Shown here: piece after piece, positions 8,159-20,806 of the stretch
How positions within the stretch are numbered: position 1 is the first letter of the stretch
Layout: every line of letters begins with the position of its first letter
NCBI GenBank assembly: GCA_913009755.1
Contig: CAJVWU010000032.1
Span: 1 to 41,576, forward strand
Source: an uncultured Bacteroidia bacterium
GTDB lineage: Bacteria; Bacteroidota; Bacteroidia; Bacteroidales; F082
DNA length: 41,576 nt
Direction: 5' to 3'
The notes under the pieces: generated by a model
Told to the model about the DNA's origin: nothing
Database searches by the model: none
The model's input: only the letters and a program-made list of their open reading frames with translations
Program-made: the position numbers and the translations under genes

Positions 8159-9082
8159 GTGGAAAATCAAAAACACAAAAACAGTCACGAGGAAGGGGGC
8201 AGCTTCCATGGTGTAAAAGCCAATGCCCGTATCTTAAAAGTTACAGGATGGCTGACGGGTGTTTACTTTGTCATCGAACTGGGGCTGGGGTTTTATTCGG
8301 GATCGGTGGCGGTGATTTCGGATGCTTTCCATACTTTTTCAGCGGTCGGAGGCATTTTAATCGCTTTTGTGGCTAACCGGATTTCGAGTAAAGAGCCAAA
8401 CGAATACGCAACATTCGGCTTTAAAAGAGCCGAAATTGTCGGGGCTTTTCTGAATGGCGTTTTTCTGTTCGGCATGGCAATTTATGTGATCTACATGGGT
8501 TACAACCGCCTGGGTAAAGAATTCGAATTGCCGACGGGGATTATGTTCATCGCTGCCATTGGCGGCCTGATCACGGAATTTATTTCGTTTAAACTGATCT
8601 ACAAAAGCCAACAAGACAACATGAACATGAAAGGCGCTTTCTGGCATATAATGCAGACTTTTGTGGGAAGCATTCTCATCATCATAGCGGCCCTTATCAT
8701 TCAGCTCACGGGCTGGACACCGATTGACGCGATCCTCGGTATGGCCTTCGGAGTGGTCTTATTGTGGGCTTCCTATAAGATCATCAAAGATGCCATGGAT
8801 ATTTTTATGGAAACCGTCCCGAAAGAGGTTGACATGGAGGAAGTCAAATCTGCCTTGTTATCCGTTGACGGAGTGAAAGGCGTCAAACATCTGCATGCAT
8901 GGGTACTGACTTCGAACAAAAACATTTTCTCGGCCCACATTCAGATAGATGACCATGCCGCAGGGGAAATCATCCTGCGGGAAGCTGAAGAAGTCCTGAA
9001 AGAAAAATTTAATTTCTACTTCACAACTCTTCAACTGGAAGAAAAACATGTTGAGTCGGAGGCTGACGCCATAAACATATAG
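8159..9082 (+). CDS. CzcD-like cation diffusion facilitator with altered metal site
   Basis: A 307-residue membrane protein of the CDF family, expected to export a divalent metal by antiport with protons. Six membrane helices and a C-terminal cytoplasmic domain (from about 225, ending LEEKHVESEADAINI) are visible. The start is GTG at 8159. The family's zinc site uses two HxxxD motifs, in helices 2 and 5. Here helix 2 reads SDAFHTFSAV (H58, with alanine at 62 instead of aspartate) and helix 5 reads FWHIMQTFVGS (H163, with threonine at 167 instead of aspartate). Both acidic ligands are thus missing although the rest aligns with CzcD. A changed metal preference or loss of zinc transport is possible. 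The stop codon abuts a MITE-like element, and a multicopper oxidase follows. Confidence 0.82.
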   Translation: MENQKHKNSHEEGGSFHGVKANARILKVTGWLTGVYFVIELGLGFYSGSVAVISDAFHTFSAVGGILIAFVANRISSKEPNEYATFGFKRAEIVGAFLNGVFLFGMAIYVIYMGYNRLGKEFELPTGIMFIAAIGGLITEFISFKLIYKSQQDNMNMKGAFWHIMQTFVGSILIIIAALIIQLTGWTPIDAILGMAFGVVLLWASYKIIKDAMDIFMETVPKEVDMEEVKSALLSVDGVKGVKHLHAWVLTSNKNIFSAHIQIDDHAAGEIILREAEEVLKEKFNFYFTTLQLEEKHVESEADAINI

Positions 9083-9222
9083 TGTTAAGTCAAGTAAATT
9101 ATGTCGTTTCCTTTCGCAACCCCTGACCCCTGAAAGGGAAGGCCGCCGCAACCAGTTCCCTTTTAGGAGATAAAGTGGTGAGCGTGGTCATGAATATTAG
9201 TCGTTTCATACTTGACCTGACA
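9083..9222. mobile_element. 140-base MITE-like element with 14-bp terminal inverted repeats
   Basis: The ends TGTTAAGTCAAGTA (9083-9096) and TACTTGACCTGACA (9209-9222) are inverted repeats matching at 12 of 14 bases, beginning TG and ending CA. GTCGTTTC recurs as a subterminal direct repeat (9103-9110 and 9200-9207), and an AAAGGGAA/TTCCCTTT palindrome lies in the interior. There is no room for a transposase, so it would be a non-autonomous element. It starts directly after the TAG of the CDF gene. Flanking bases give no convincing target duplication. TG...CA ends with internal repeats recall IS21-like insertion sequences, but that is only a resemblance. Confidence 0.5.
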
Positions 9223-9278
9223 CTAGAGCGATTTGCTATATTACAGATTATCAATTTCTTATAAAAATAAATTACATT

Positions 9279-10454
9279 ATGAACAGAAAAGAATTTATGA
9301 AGTACGGCGCCATGGGCGTTGCCGGGATGGTTATGTTCCCGGCTGACTTACTTGCAAAAGAAACCAAAGCGGCAAATGAAAACCGCTTTCCGAAACCTTT
9401 GCCATTCACAAAAAAAGGGGAATGGAAAGAGTTTGAGATCAGCATAAGGATCAATGAGCAGGAATTAGCCCCGGATATGAAAATTCATACGCTGGCTTTT
9501 AATGACACGGTTCCCGGTCCCGAGCTCAGGGTTAAACAGGGTGACAAAGTAAGGGTAATATTCAAAAACAACAGCGGCCTGAACCATACGATACACTGGC
9601 ATGGGATTCATGTGCCGTGGCGGATGGACGGCGTCCCTTATGTTACGCAAATGCCGGTGATGTCGGGTCAGGAATTTATCTATGAATTTGTTGCCGAACC
9701 CTACGGAACCCATTTTTATCACTGTCACTGGGGAACGCTGTTGCACATGCAGTCAGGAATGTTCGGAAGCCTGATCATTGAAAATGATGATGACCCCATC
9801 AGGAAGGCGTTTCCCTATGAGCGTGAATACACCCTGATTTATTCCGCACATGATGTCAATTTTCTCAGGAATGAAATTAATTCCATGCTGGAAAGGATGA
9901 AAGAACGCTCTTACCTGATGAAAACGGGCAGATTTAATGCGGAAAGGTTTAATGTATTTAACACCAAAGAGCAGCTTCTCGATTCAATCGCAAACGGCTA
10001 CCAGCCTCCTTATCTCGTCAACCGGAGGGCTCCGGCGGATTTACCTGATCCCAACTGGTTTACCGTGAACGGCAAATCCTATCCCTCCACACCGTATTTG
10101 TATATCAAGACAGGCGAATCCATTCGGGTACGACTAATCAATGCAGGCACCGAAAATCACCATCTCCATTTGCACGGACATGATTTCTGGATGGTTTGTG
10201 ATGACGGATTGCCTTTGCCTCAACCCTGGCAGAGAAATACCGTGTCGTTAACACCCGGAAAAACCTATGACATCATCATCAAAGGCGACAACAGGGGCAT
10301 CTGGACTTTCCACGACCACGACACCCGGAGAGTAACCAACAACGGGCTGTACCCCGGAGGTAATCTGCTGGCTTTGGTATATGAAGACCTGCCAAAGGAA
10401 GAAACCAGCGTTGGCAAGATGGGATATTTACCTAAAATAGCTTTGGACGAATAA
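9279..10454 (+). CDS. Two-domain multicopper oxidase, type 1 copper in domain 1
   Basis: A 391-residue exported cupredoxin oxidase. The N-terminus (NRKEFMKYGAMGVAGMVMF) resembles a Tat signal with RK in place of RR. Domain 1 has HWHG (106-109) and a full type 1/type 3 motif, H145, H148-C149-H150, H156 and M161 (THFYHCHWGTLLHMQSGM). Domain 2 has HLHGH (297-301), but the motif that normally reads HCH is HDH (345-347, FHDHDTRRVTNNG), so aspartate replaces the type 1 cysteine. This fits two-domain oxidases that carry type 1 copper only in the first domain and assemble the trinuclear site between subunits. Likely roles are oxidation of Cu(I), Mn(II), Fe(II) or phenols. An outer-membrane protein gene follows after 16 bases, so they form an operon. 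Confidence 0.82.
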   Translation: MNRKEFMKYGAMGVAGMVMFPADLLAKETKAANENRFPKPLPFTKKGEWKEFEISIRINEQELAPDMKIHTLAFNDTVPGPELRVKQGDKVRVIFKNNSGLNHTIHWHGIHVPWRMDGVPYVTQMPVMSGQEFIYEFVAEPYGTHFYHCHWGTLLHMQSGMFGSLIIENDDDPIRKAFPYEREYTLIYSAHDVNFLRNEINSMLERMKERSYLMKTGRFNAERFNVFNTKEQLLDSIANGYQPPYLVNRRAPADLPDPNWFTVNGKSYPSTPYLYIKTGESIRVRLINAGTENHHLHLHGHDFWMVCDDGLPLPQPWQRNTVSLTPGKTYDIIIKGDNRGIWTFHDHDTRRVTNNGLYPGGNLLALVYEDLPKEETSVGKMGYLPKIALDE

Positions 10455-10470
10455 CCTAAAACCGAAAAAA

Positions 10471-11628
10471 ATGAAAAAATATATTTTAATAATTCCGCTA
10501 CTGGTACTCGCTATGGTTGTTCAGGCACAGGTTTCACCGGAAATTGAGCTGGCGGCAAAAGGAGTGGTATCAGGAAATCTAACGATTGATGATGCCAATA
10601 CGACATCAGTGGTAAGTGATTTTTCCGACAGCCAGATACTGCTTGGCTTCAGGCAGAAACTTTACAATTCCTGGCGGGGACAACTGGTTTTCGGGGCGCA
10701 GTTTCCTGATGCCGAATCAGACCTTGGCGTGTTGTTTTTTAACCATGTATTCATCCAGGTTGAGGAACAGAAAAATATCTTCAAATTAGGCAGGTCAGCC
10801 ACCCAGACTATTTTAAATCAGTTTCCAACCCTCCGGGATGATGATGCCATACAGTTTAACTACTCGTTAAATCCTTTTTCCAACGGCACCAACACCCAAG
10901 ATAACCAATATGGTAACGTCATTGAATACACGCATATATTCGGTCAGCGTAACTGGTTGACCTTTCACGGTGAAAATTTTGCCGACTTGTCAGCGCCCGA
11001 AAATTTCGAGCTGAATTCCTTTGGCGTTTCTTATTTATACATTGTACCCGAAACCCAGATATGGAACAGAAATGTCGTCCAGCGAGTGGGCATCAGCTAT
11101 AACAATTACATTACCGACCAACCTGATTACAGCGGTTTCGACAGGTTGTTGAAAAATGTGCTGGGTACGGTCACGCTAAACATTAAACCCGATCCCGTTC
11201 ATTTCGTTGATTTAAGGTTGCAGGGAATATACAACATCGGCTTTCAGGCGATTGACAGCTTAAACGATTATTCCGATTATGTCAAAACCCCTTCTTTTTC
11301 AACGTTCGGAACCGTCAGGTACCTGTATCGAAAATATGAAAGGCCGCTTGTTCAGGTGGCCATCGGCTTTGGCTATAAGTCGTTTGCCAATTTCAAAGGA
11401 AGTGAACAGATGATCGGCATTGCAAATGTATTCTACCGTATCGGTGAAAATTTTGATGTAGGCTTCCAATATCGCTACCTTAAAAACAACGGGCTGACCG
11501 GAGACCTTTTCGGAAAGGAAGAACACCGGTTTCAAATCGCGTTGGTTTATTCGATCAACAAGATATTTAACAACCAGTTTGATGACAGAAATTCAATACT
11601 CAACCTGGAACATAATTATATTAAATGA
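10471..11628 (+). CDS. Exported outer-membrane beta-barrel-like protein, unknown role
   Basis: A 385-residue protein with a clear signal peptide (KKYILIIPLLVLAMVVQAQ). The rest alternates aromatic and polar residues in short strands (RGQLVFGAQF, VFIQVEEQKN, WLTFHGENF, RFQIALVYSI) separated by N/D/G-rich turns, which is what outer-membrane barrels look like. There are no cysteines, enzymatic motifs, TonB box or carboxypeptidase-like plug. It lies 16 bases after the multicopper oxidase gene and probably shares its transcript, so it may serve the same periplasmic metal or redox process, for example as a pore. The exact family is not recognised. Confidence 0.6.
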   Translation: MKKYILIIPLLVLAMVVQAQVSPEIELAAKGVVSGNLTIDDANTTSVVSDFSDSQILLGFRQKLYNSWRGQLVFGAQFPDAESDLGVLFFNHVFIQVEEQKNIFKLGRSATQTILNQFPTLRDDDAIQFNYSLNPFSNGTNTQDNQYGNVIEYTHIFGQRNWLTFHGENFADLSAPENFELNSFGVSYLYIVPETQIWNRNVVQRVGISYNNYITDQPDYSGFDRLLKNVLGTVTLNIKPDPVHFVDLRLQGIYNIGFQAIDSLNDYSDYVKTPSFSTFGTVRYLYRKYERPLVQVAIGFGYKSFANFKGSEQMIGIANVFYRIGENFDVGFQYRYLKNNGLTGDLFGKEEHRFQIALVYSINKIFNNQFDDRNSILNLEHNYIK

Positions 11629-11678
11629 TTTTTATCAATAAGCCCGGTAAGTAGAGACCGTAACAATCAAGTAGAAAA

Positions 11679-12287
11679 ATGAAACCGACAGAACGACAGA
11701 AAATACGGTTAAGAACCTCAACTGATGGGATTTATCCGTTGGGTAACGAATGCTGGTCTGAAATTGAACCGTTCATGTATATCAAAGAACTTGAGACAAA
11801 CGAATATTTTTCAAAGGAAGGTCAATATGTGAAAGATTTAGGATTTGTCATCGGGGGGATTTTACGGATCTATTATCTGAATGACAAAGGAGAGGAATGG
11901 AACAAACATTTCCTGTTGAAAAACGATTTTGTAGCATCAGGTATTTCGCCCGAAAAAAAATCCATCACCCGCATTCAGGCATTGGTAAAAACCGTCATCC
12001 TGTGTATTCCTTTTGCAGAACTGATAAAAATATCGGATAAACACAGGGCGGTCAATTTATTTTTACAAAAACTGGCTTTTGAATACCTCGAAAAAAAACA
12101 AACCAGAGAGATCAGGTTATTATCAGAAAATGCCATGAGCAATTATTTGTGGTTCAGGAGTACATATCCCGGCCTGGAAAACAAAATCCGGCATTACCAC
12201 GTTGCGAGTTATCTTGGGATTACCCCCACTCAATTAAGCCGGCTGCGAAAAAAATTAGAAAAAAATAATGCCCGTCAACATTTGTAA
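11679..12287 (+). CDS. Crp/Fnr-family transcription regulator
   Basis: A 202-residue regulator. Residues about 25-135 match a cyclic-nucleotide-binding-like effector domain (FSKEGQYVKDLGFVIGGILRIYY, a long helix near 125-150), and the C-terminal part (HVASYLGITPTQLSRLRKKL) is a short helix-turn-helix of the type found in Bacteroidota Crp/Fnr proteins. There is no cluster of cysteines, so an Fnr-like iron-sulfur sensor is unlikely. The effector is not evident. It follows the oxidase/outer-membrane pair by 50 bases and may control it. Confidence 0.8.
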   Translation: MKPTERQKIRLRTSTDGIYPLGNECWSEIEPFMYIKELETNEYFSKEGQYVKDLGFVIGGILRIYYLNDKGEEWNKHFLLKNDFVASGISPEKKSITRIQALVKTVILCIPFAELIKISDKHRAVNLFLQKLAFEYLEKKQTREIRLLSENAMSNYLWFRSTYPGLENKIRHYHVASYLGITPTQLSRLRKKLEKNNARQHL

Positions 12288-12349
12288 ATGTATTTCGGAA
12301 ATCGCCTGAATAATTTTGCCGGCAGTTATTAACCTTAAAAAGAAATGAT

Positions 12350-12921
12350 ATGGATAAGACGGCAATTTTATTAATCGAGTTTCAAAAAACCTGGACCGAA
12401 AAGGGTATCTTCCATCGAATCATAAAAAAAGAGTTATTGTCGAGAGAGGTAATAAGTAATGCGCGAAAAGTTGTCACGGCGGCCAGGGATCGTGGCGTAA
12501 AGGTGTTTCAGGCCCCCTTGATTTTAGATAAAACAGACAAGACGAGATACAAAAAAACACCTTTCCCCGCCAGGTTATTTAAACGTTTTACAAAAGGGAC
12601 ATGGAAAGCCGAATTCACCGACGGGATTTATGAAGATACTGACATTGTCGTTAAAGGCAGATATGGTTTTGATGCTTGCGAAGGCAGCGATCTGGAACAG
12701 CTTCTGAAAGAAAATAATATTAAAAATATTTATGTCTGCGGTTTCACGACTGACCATTGTGTAAAAGAAACGATGAACAGTTTAAATAAAAAAGGATATA
12801 ACTGCGTTTTGGTTTCCGATTGTACGGCGGCGAGGCATAACAAGCTGCAGAAGAAAATTGAAAATGAACTTGAAACAATATCGGTGAGACAGTTCTTGAA
12901 AAAGATAGAAAACAGCCTTAT

Positions 12922-12925
<4 letters not shown>
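12350..12925 (+). CDS. Isochorismatase-family cysteine hydrolase
   Basis: A 191-residue protein with the isochorismatase/nicotinamidase fold. The catalytic cysteine is C137 in GFTTDHCVKETM and the catalytic lysine is K102 in VVKGRYGFDA. The third catalytic residue, normally aspartate in LLVIDMQ, is glutamate here (E10 in AILLIEFQK). Members hydrolyse small amides or vinyl ethers such as nicotinamide, N-carbamoylsarcosine or isochorismate; metal-binding residues diagnostic of nicotinamidase are not evident, so the substrate is open. The end of the gene overlaps the remains of a helix-turn-helix gene in another frame. Confidence 0.8.
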
Positions 12926-16301
<3,376 letters not shown>

Positions 16302-16380
16302 TTATTGTAAGTGGCCAAATGATTTGAAATTTAAATTATGGTTGAAATCAATAAATAAATGATCTTTTTTCCACCCCCTA

Positions 16381-16396
16381 CCCCCGCCAGCGGGGG
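16381..16396. repeat. GC-rich hairpin CCCCCG-CCAG-CGGGGG
   Basis: A perfect 6-bp stem with a four-base loop, preceded by a C-rich run, in the gap between the beta-galactosidase start and the end of the next gene. No T-run follows on either strand, so it looks more like a REP-type palindrome than an intrinsic terminator, though it may still slow transcription. Confidence 0.45.
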
Positions 16397-16429
16397 ACAA
16401 GTGAAGTTTAGTTGTAAATTATCTCATTT

Positions 16430-17467
16430 TTATTTCAAGGTACCTGCAAATTTTTGAATTACTCCGACGGCTTGAGAAGCATTGATTTTCAGGTCTTCGG
16501 GTGTTGTTACTTTTATTTTTTGTGCCTCGTTGAGGATACTTTGTTGTTTGTTCGCTTTGCTTTGCAGTGCAGAAACATCAAAACCTTTTTTACTGATATT
16601 CCCAGCGTTCATCTGTCCCAGCAGCCAGTTGTATGAGTTGATGGCTGTCATCATCATTTGAATCAATGAACGATAGGTTGCTTTAGCCATTTTGCTGTTG
16701 CCGGTATCCAGGTATTTTTGAAAGTCGGATTGTCCTGTTAAAAAATCGCTGGTCAGGGAAGTTTGCGAATCTTTCCAACGTTGCAACCTGGGATCACCGG
16801 TTTCCATTGTATCGGAAGTTCCATTTTTAGTGGTATAAGCCGGCCCGCCAAGCGGTTCTCCTCCACCCTTTGGAGGCGGGGGTGGCGGAGTCGGATTTTC
16901 CATGTTGCCGTCACCATATTTCAGGTTGATCTGCATTTGTCTTTTAAAACTTTCCAGGTAGCCGGTGACTGATGTTTTATCCCGCTGGTTCAATACATTG
17001 TTCAGGTCTGCCGCTATTAATTTGTTCAAAACCGCCTGTTGATAACTGATCCTGTTTTTCAGATTTTTCTTTTCCATTTCTATATTTAACGGCTTGTCGG
17101 GTGCATGTTCTTTATGCCATGCTTCCAAATCTTTTGTTACACCGTCCTTCAGGTACTGAAGATTCTTTTTACTGCGGGCAATTTCACGCCTTGCAATGTT
17201 GACGAGTTCGTTGCGTATGGTTTCCGCCTCTTCCGTAACTCCTCCCCTCACTGCTTCCTGAAACATTTTCTGAAAATGCTCAAACTTTTTCAGGTCTTCG
17301 GCCCGTGTGGTTTTAAAAACGGTCTGACTGGTGGGTGTTTTACCGGAAAGTGTTCCTGTATTTTTTTTGGATTGTTGACTGCTTTTGGCTGTGATCTGGG
17401 CAATGCCCTGTAATCCTGATAAAAGAAACAGAATTACAAACAGATAAATAATCTTTCGTGTGTTCAT
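16430..17467 (-). CDS. Exported helical protein of unknown function with a polyproline linker
   Basis: A 345-residue protein with a signal peptide (about 1-23, ending GIAQ). Residues 55-180 are rich in charged heptad-like helices (EDLKKFEHFQKMFQEAV, IARREIARSKKNLQYLKDG), consistent with a coiled coil or helical bundle. A linker near 190-205 contains a run of six or more prolines followed by GGG. The C-terminal ~115 residues are again helical, with NSYNWLLGQMNAGN. There are no cysteines and no catalytic motif. It lies on the same strand between the beta-galactosidase and the broken alpha-galactosidase-like gene, but nothing ties it to sugar use. I do not recognise the family. Confidence 0.6.
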   Translation of the reverse strand: MNTRKIIYLFVILFLLSGLQGIAQITAKSSQQSKKNTGTLSGKTPTSQTVFKTTRAEDLKKFEHFQKMFQEAVRGGVTEEAETIRNELVNIARREIARSKKNLQYLKDGVTKDLEAWHKEHAPDKPLNIEMEKKNLKNRISYQQAVLNKLIAADLNNVLNQRDKTSVTGYLESFKRQMQINLKYGDGNMENPTPPPPPPKGGGEPLGGPAYTTKNGTSDTMETGDPRLQRWKDSQTSLTSDFLTGQSDFQKYLDTGNSKMAKATYRSLIQMMMTAINSYNWLLGQMNAGNISKKGFDVSALQSKANKQQSILNEAQKIKVTTPEDLKINASQAVGVIQKFAGTLK

Positions 17468-17522
17468 AATAAATTATTTTAATGATTTTATTGTTCGCTA
17501 AATTAATCAATCCAGCCGTTTT

Positions 17523-20364
17523 TCATCCAGTATCTGGTAATACCTGATACTCGTTGACCGGGAAAGGTAACGGTGGCATGACCTTTTCTTTCACTTGTTC
17601 AACGGTGGTGACTTTCAAAACATATCCGTGCTGTTTTTTGCCGGTGTAAAGCCAGAGTTGTGCCTGTCCTTTCCATCCTGTTTTATCAATCCCCACCGTG
17701 ATCAGGTCTTTTGAACTGCTATCTGTGATAGCCGACACCCATTGCCAGGCGGCCTTGCCTGTTTGTTTTTCCGTTTTTAATTCCCTATTACCCTGACGGA
17801 TGGTGACTCCGGGAAATCTCCCCCAGGCGGTGTCGGGTTTTAGCAACAGGGCCACCATCTTGATCTTTGATGACAAAGTACGGGACGGATCAATAGTAAA
17901 AGTGTATTTTTCATCCGGGGAAGAAAATTGCGTACTGTATCCCGGCTCCATCACATCCGGTTGATAATCGGGATGCAGGGCACTGATTCCGATTTTCATC
18001 CCTTCCCGTTCGAGGGTTTCTATTTTTTCGGGATTTAAAAACCGGATACCCTCTTATCCTTTGATCACGGTATAAGTCATCGTTGTTCCGTCGGTTTTCA
18101 GGTTAAAGGCAGCGCCTGCCAGCAGAGGAGGCACTGTTTCGTCCAACGGATAAATGTCAAAGACCGCCGTTTCAAAACCACTTAGATCAAAGGTGATCTT
18201 TCCGCCGGCAGAATACAGTTGCGGATAAATGTACCTTTTGGGATAAACCTGTTCCACCACGAGATTGGCTGCATCTTGATCAATGCCATATTCAGGGTTG
18301 AATGTTACGGTAATCCGGTCGTTCTCGATTTTCGGATTTCTGACCGCAATGATGCCTTTGCTGCCTTTGAAATGTACGTAACCGTAGGTGTTCCCCAAAG
18401 CTGGATTTTTGCCCACCATGAAAGTGGTGGCGAGGATGTCATATCTGTCTTTTGCCCATTTTACGGACTGCGACAGCGCATTCCATTCGGGACCGGTCAA
18501 CTCGTCGGGTGAAATATAAAATTCCCACATGGATACCTCTCTTGCAAAATAAAGAACCGTGTTGTTGGTGAACTTGTCAATGGGTTCTTCTTTGGAGATG
18601 TTTTCCAGCCGTCCTTTGATGATGCCGTGGGTCATCAGGTTGGAAACAGGGAACCAGAAATTGTGGATATGGAAATCGTCAAACAAGGCATAATCGCGGT
18701 AAGTCATGGCATTGTCGCGGCGGCTGATGGACGGCACATCAGCAAAAGCATAATCGGCGGCATCCATCCATATCTGGTTGGTATACTGCACCCACCACGG
18801 GCTTAACCAGGTTCCGGAAGTTACGTTAATATAGACATTCGGGTTTATTTTCCTGACAGATCTGCATTGATCAATTACCGATTCCATCACTGCCCGGCGT
18901 GAATGAATACCAACGGGATGCCCGTGGTCCGTCTCGGAGCATGCAAACTGGATACCGTCCCATTTGAAATAACCCACGTGATCGTTTTTCACAAAATCGG
19001 TGGTGCGTTTTCTGAAAAGTTTGCTGTAATTTTTCCCGGCCAGGCAAAGCATTCCCGAAGCATAGTCATTTACGTTTCCGGTCACTTCATAACCATGATT
19101 GTACATCCATTTTACCCGTTCTTTATGAAAGGAATACCCTCCCGTGGGGCCAAACCAGATACCCAGTGTTGTTCCCGATTTTACCAATGTATCGGAAATA
19201 GGCCTTAACCCGTTGGGAAACTGTTTTTTACGGAGTTGCCAGTCGCTTTCATATACGTCCCATCCGTCATCCGGGACAAAAGCATCCAGATGAATGTCAT
19301 GTTCCTCAATCATGTTTGTTCTGATCTCATCCCAGATACGCAACACGTTCTTTTCGTTCATGATGGCATCTTTGGGAACTTTCGGATAATCAGCCGAACG
19401 TAAGTCATACCAGCTATTGTACAATGTGTAAGGATCTGCCGGCATCACCCGGATGTTTTTTACATAATCAAAGAACCATTTTTTTACATAAGGTTCCGGT
19501 GTGATCCCCAGTACCATCCAGTTGCTTTCAACCGGTTTTTCCCCGAGTTTTTCCCCGATATACTGGTAGCCAATCAATCTTCACTTTTCCTCCTGCAAAT
19601 TGCCTGGCACCGTTTACACCGGTTGGATATTCAATCCCGTCAAAAGCACCACCCGTTTTGTTTCTCAAAGCAAAGGGCTGGCCGAATTCCCCTGTTTTAA
19701 GCAATTCTGTTCCGCCTGAAATTATTTTGTTTTCCACACGGTAAGCTTCGGAATAACCCAGCCCTTCCATGCTGATGTTAAGCATATCAGCTTCTGTTGC
19801 ACCTGTTTCTTCAAAAGCCATCAGCCCCTGTCGTGTATTCACTTTTTCAAGATAATGGCCATATAGTTTGGGGTCTTCCAGTACGATCTTTCTCCGGGAA
19901 TAAAATTCACCGGGGGCAAGTTTGTAGCTCAACCTCAATTCAATTGTATTGCCGGTGCCTTTGAAATAAAGGTCCAGCACTTTTTCGCTGTTCTCGTTTT
20001 CGCTGATGCGATAATGGTCAAAAGCAAAATTCTTTTTGGTTAAATAAACCGGGTTATCGGCATTGTTTTGTGTGCCCGGTGTCCGGTCATACCAGCGGTT
20101 CCATACAATCTCCAGTTCAAAACCGGCATCGGTGACCAGAAAATTTACCGGCCTGTTGAATCTTTTGACCCATTGCTCAAGACTTTGCAAAGTATCCGAA
20201 ATAAGCTGATTGTCGCGGATAACGACACTTTGCCTTACCATTTGATTTTGAAGCACAAAAATAGTGGCGTCACCTTTTTCGTAAGTGGAAAAACTTACCT
20301 GTGCCTGTAAGTTCACGGCGATCAGGGATAAAATAAAAATGAAGGGGATTAAGGTTTTTTTCAT
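17523..20364 (-). pseudogene. Clan GH-D (alpha-galactosidase-like) glycoside hydrolase, broken by frameshift and nonsense codon
   Basis: Three frames make one ~950-residue enzyme. The first (20364 down to 19528) has a signal peptide and N-terminal beta-sandwich. The second (from about 19577 to 18054) is a barrel with WYDLRSADYP, DDGWDVYE, LGIWFGPTGGYS and YFKWDGIQFACSE, where the aspartate of KWDG is in the nucleophile position of clan GH-D (GH27/GH36). The third (17999-17523) is a C-terminal beta domain. Fusion of frames 1 and 2 is blocked by a 4-base duplication (CAATCAAT at 19571-19578; removing one copy gives VKIGYQYIGEKLG). A TAA at 18054-18056 separates frames 2 and 3, and the reading frame continues beyond it as EGIRFLNPEKIETLEREG, so one base change from a lysine codon would explain it. 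Confidence 0.75.
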
Positions 20365-20388
20365 TGTTTCGATATTTGTTTATTAGTT

Positions 20389-20806
20389 GACGCTGATTTT
20401 CGCTGATTGTTATAATCTTTTAGACGCTGATCTTCGCTGATTTGTTATGATCTTTTAGACGCTGATCCTCGCGGATTTGTTATGATCTTTTAGACGCTGA
20501 TCTTCGCGGATTTGTTATGATCTTTTAGACGCTGATCCTCGCGGATTTGTTATGATCTTTTAGACGCTGATTTTCGCTGATTGTTATAATCTTTTAGACG
20601 CTGATTTTCGCTGATTTGTTATGATCTTTTAGACGCTGATCTTCGCTGATTTGTTATGATCTTTTAGACGCTGATTTTCGCTGATTTGTTATGATCTTTT
20701 AGACGCTGATCTTCGCTGATTTGTTATGATCTTTTAGACGCTGATTTTCGCTGATTTGTTATGATCTTTTAGACGCTGATTTTCGCTGATTGTTATGATT
20801 TCTTTT
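20389..20806. repeat. Tandem array of twelve ~35-base units
   Basis: Twelve consecutive units begin GACGCTGAT and share the core GACGCTGATnnTCGCnGATT followed by TGTTATGATCTTTTA (34-35 bases). Units vary at a few fixed places: TTT/CTT/CCT after GAT, GCTG/GCGG, TGTT/GTT and ATGATC/ATAATC. Each unit repeats GCTGAT within itself. The array lies just upstream of the broken glycoside hydrolase start and overlaps the stop of a hydrolase remnant. It has no spacers of unique sequence, so it is not a CRISPR. Similar GCTGATTTTCGCTGATT repeats are known between genes in Bacteroidota; their role is unknown. Confidence 0.9.

Noticed and set aside
20389-20806. CRISPR array
   Set aside because: Units follow each other without unique spacers and vary internally; it is a simple tandem repeat.
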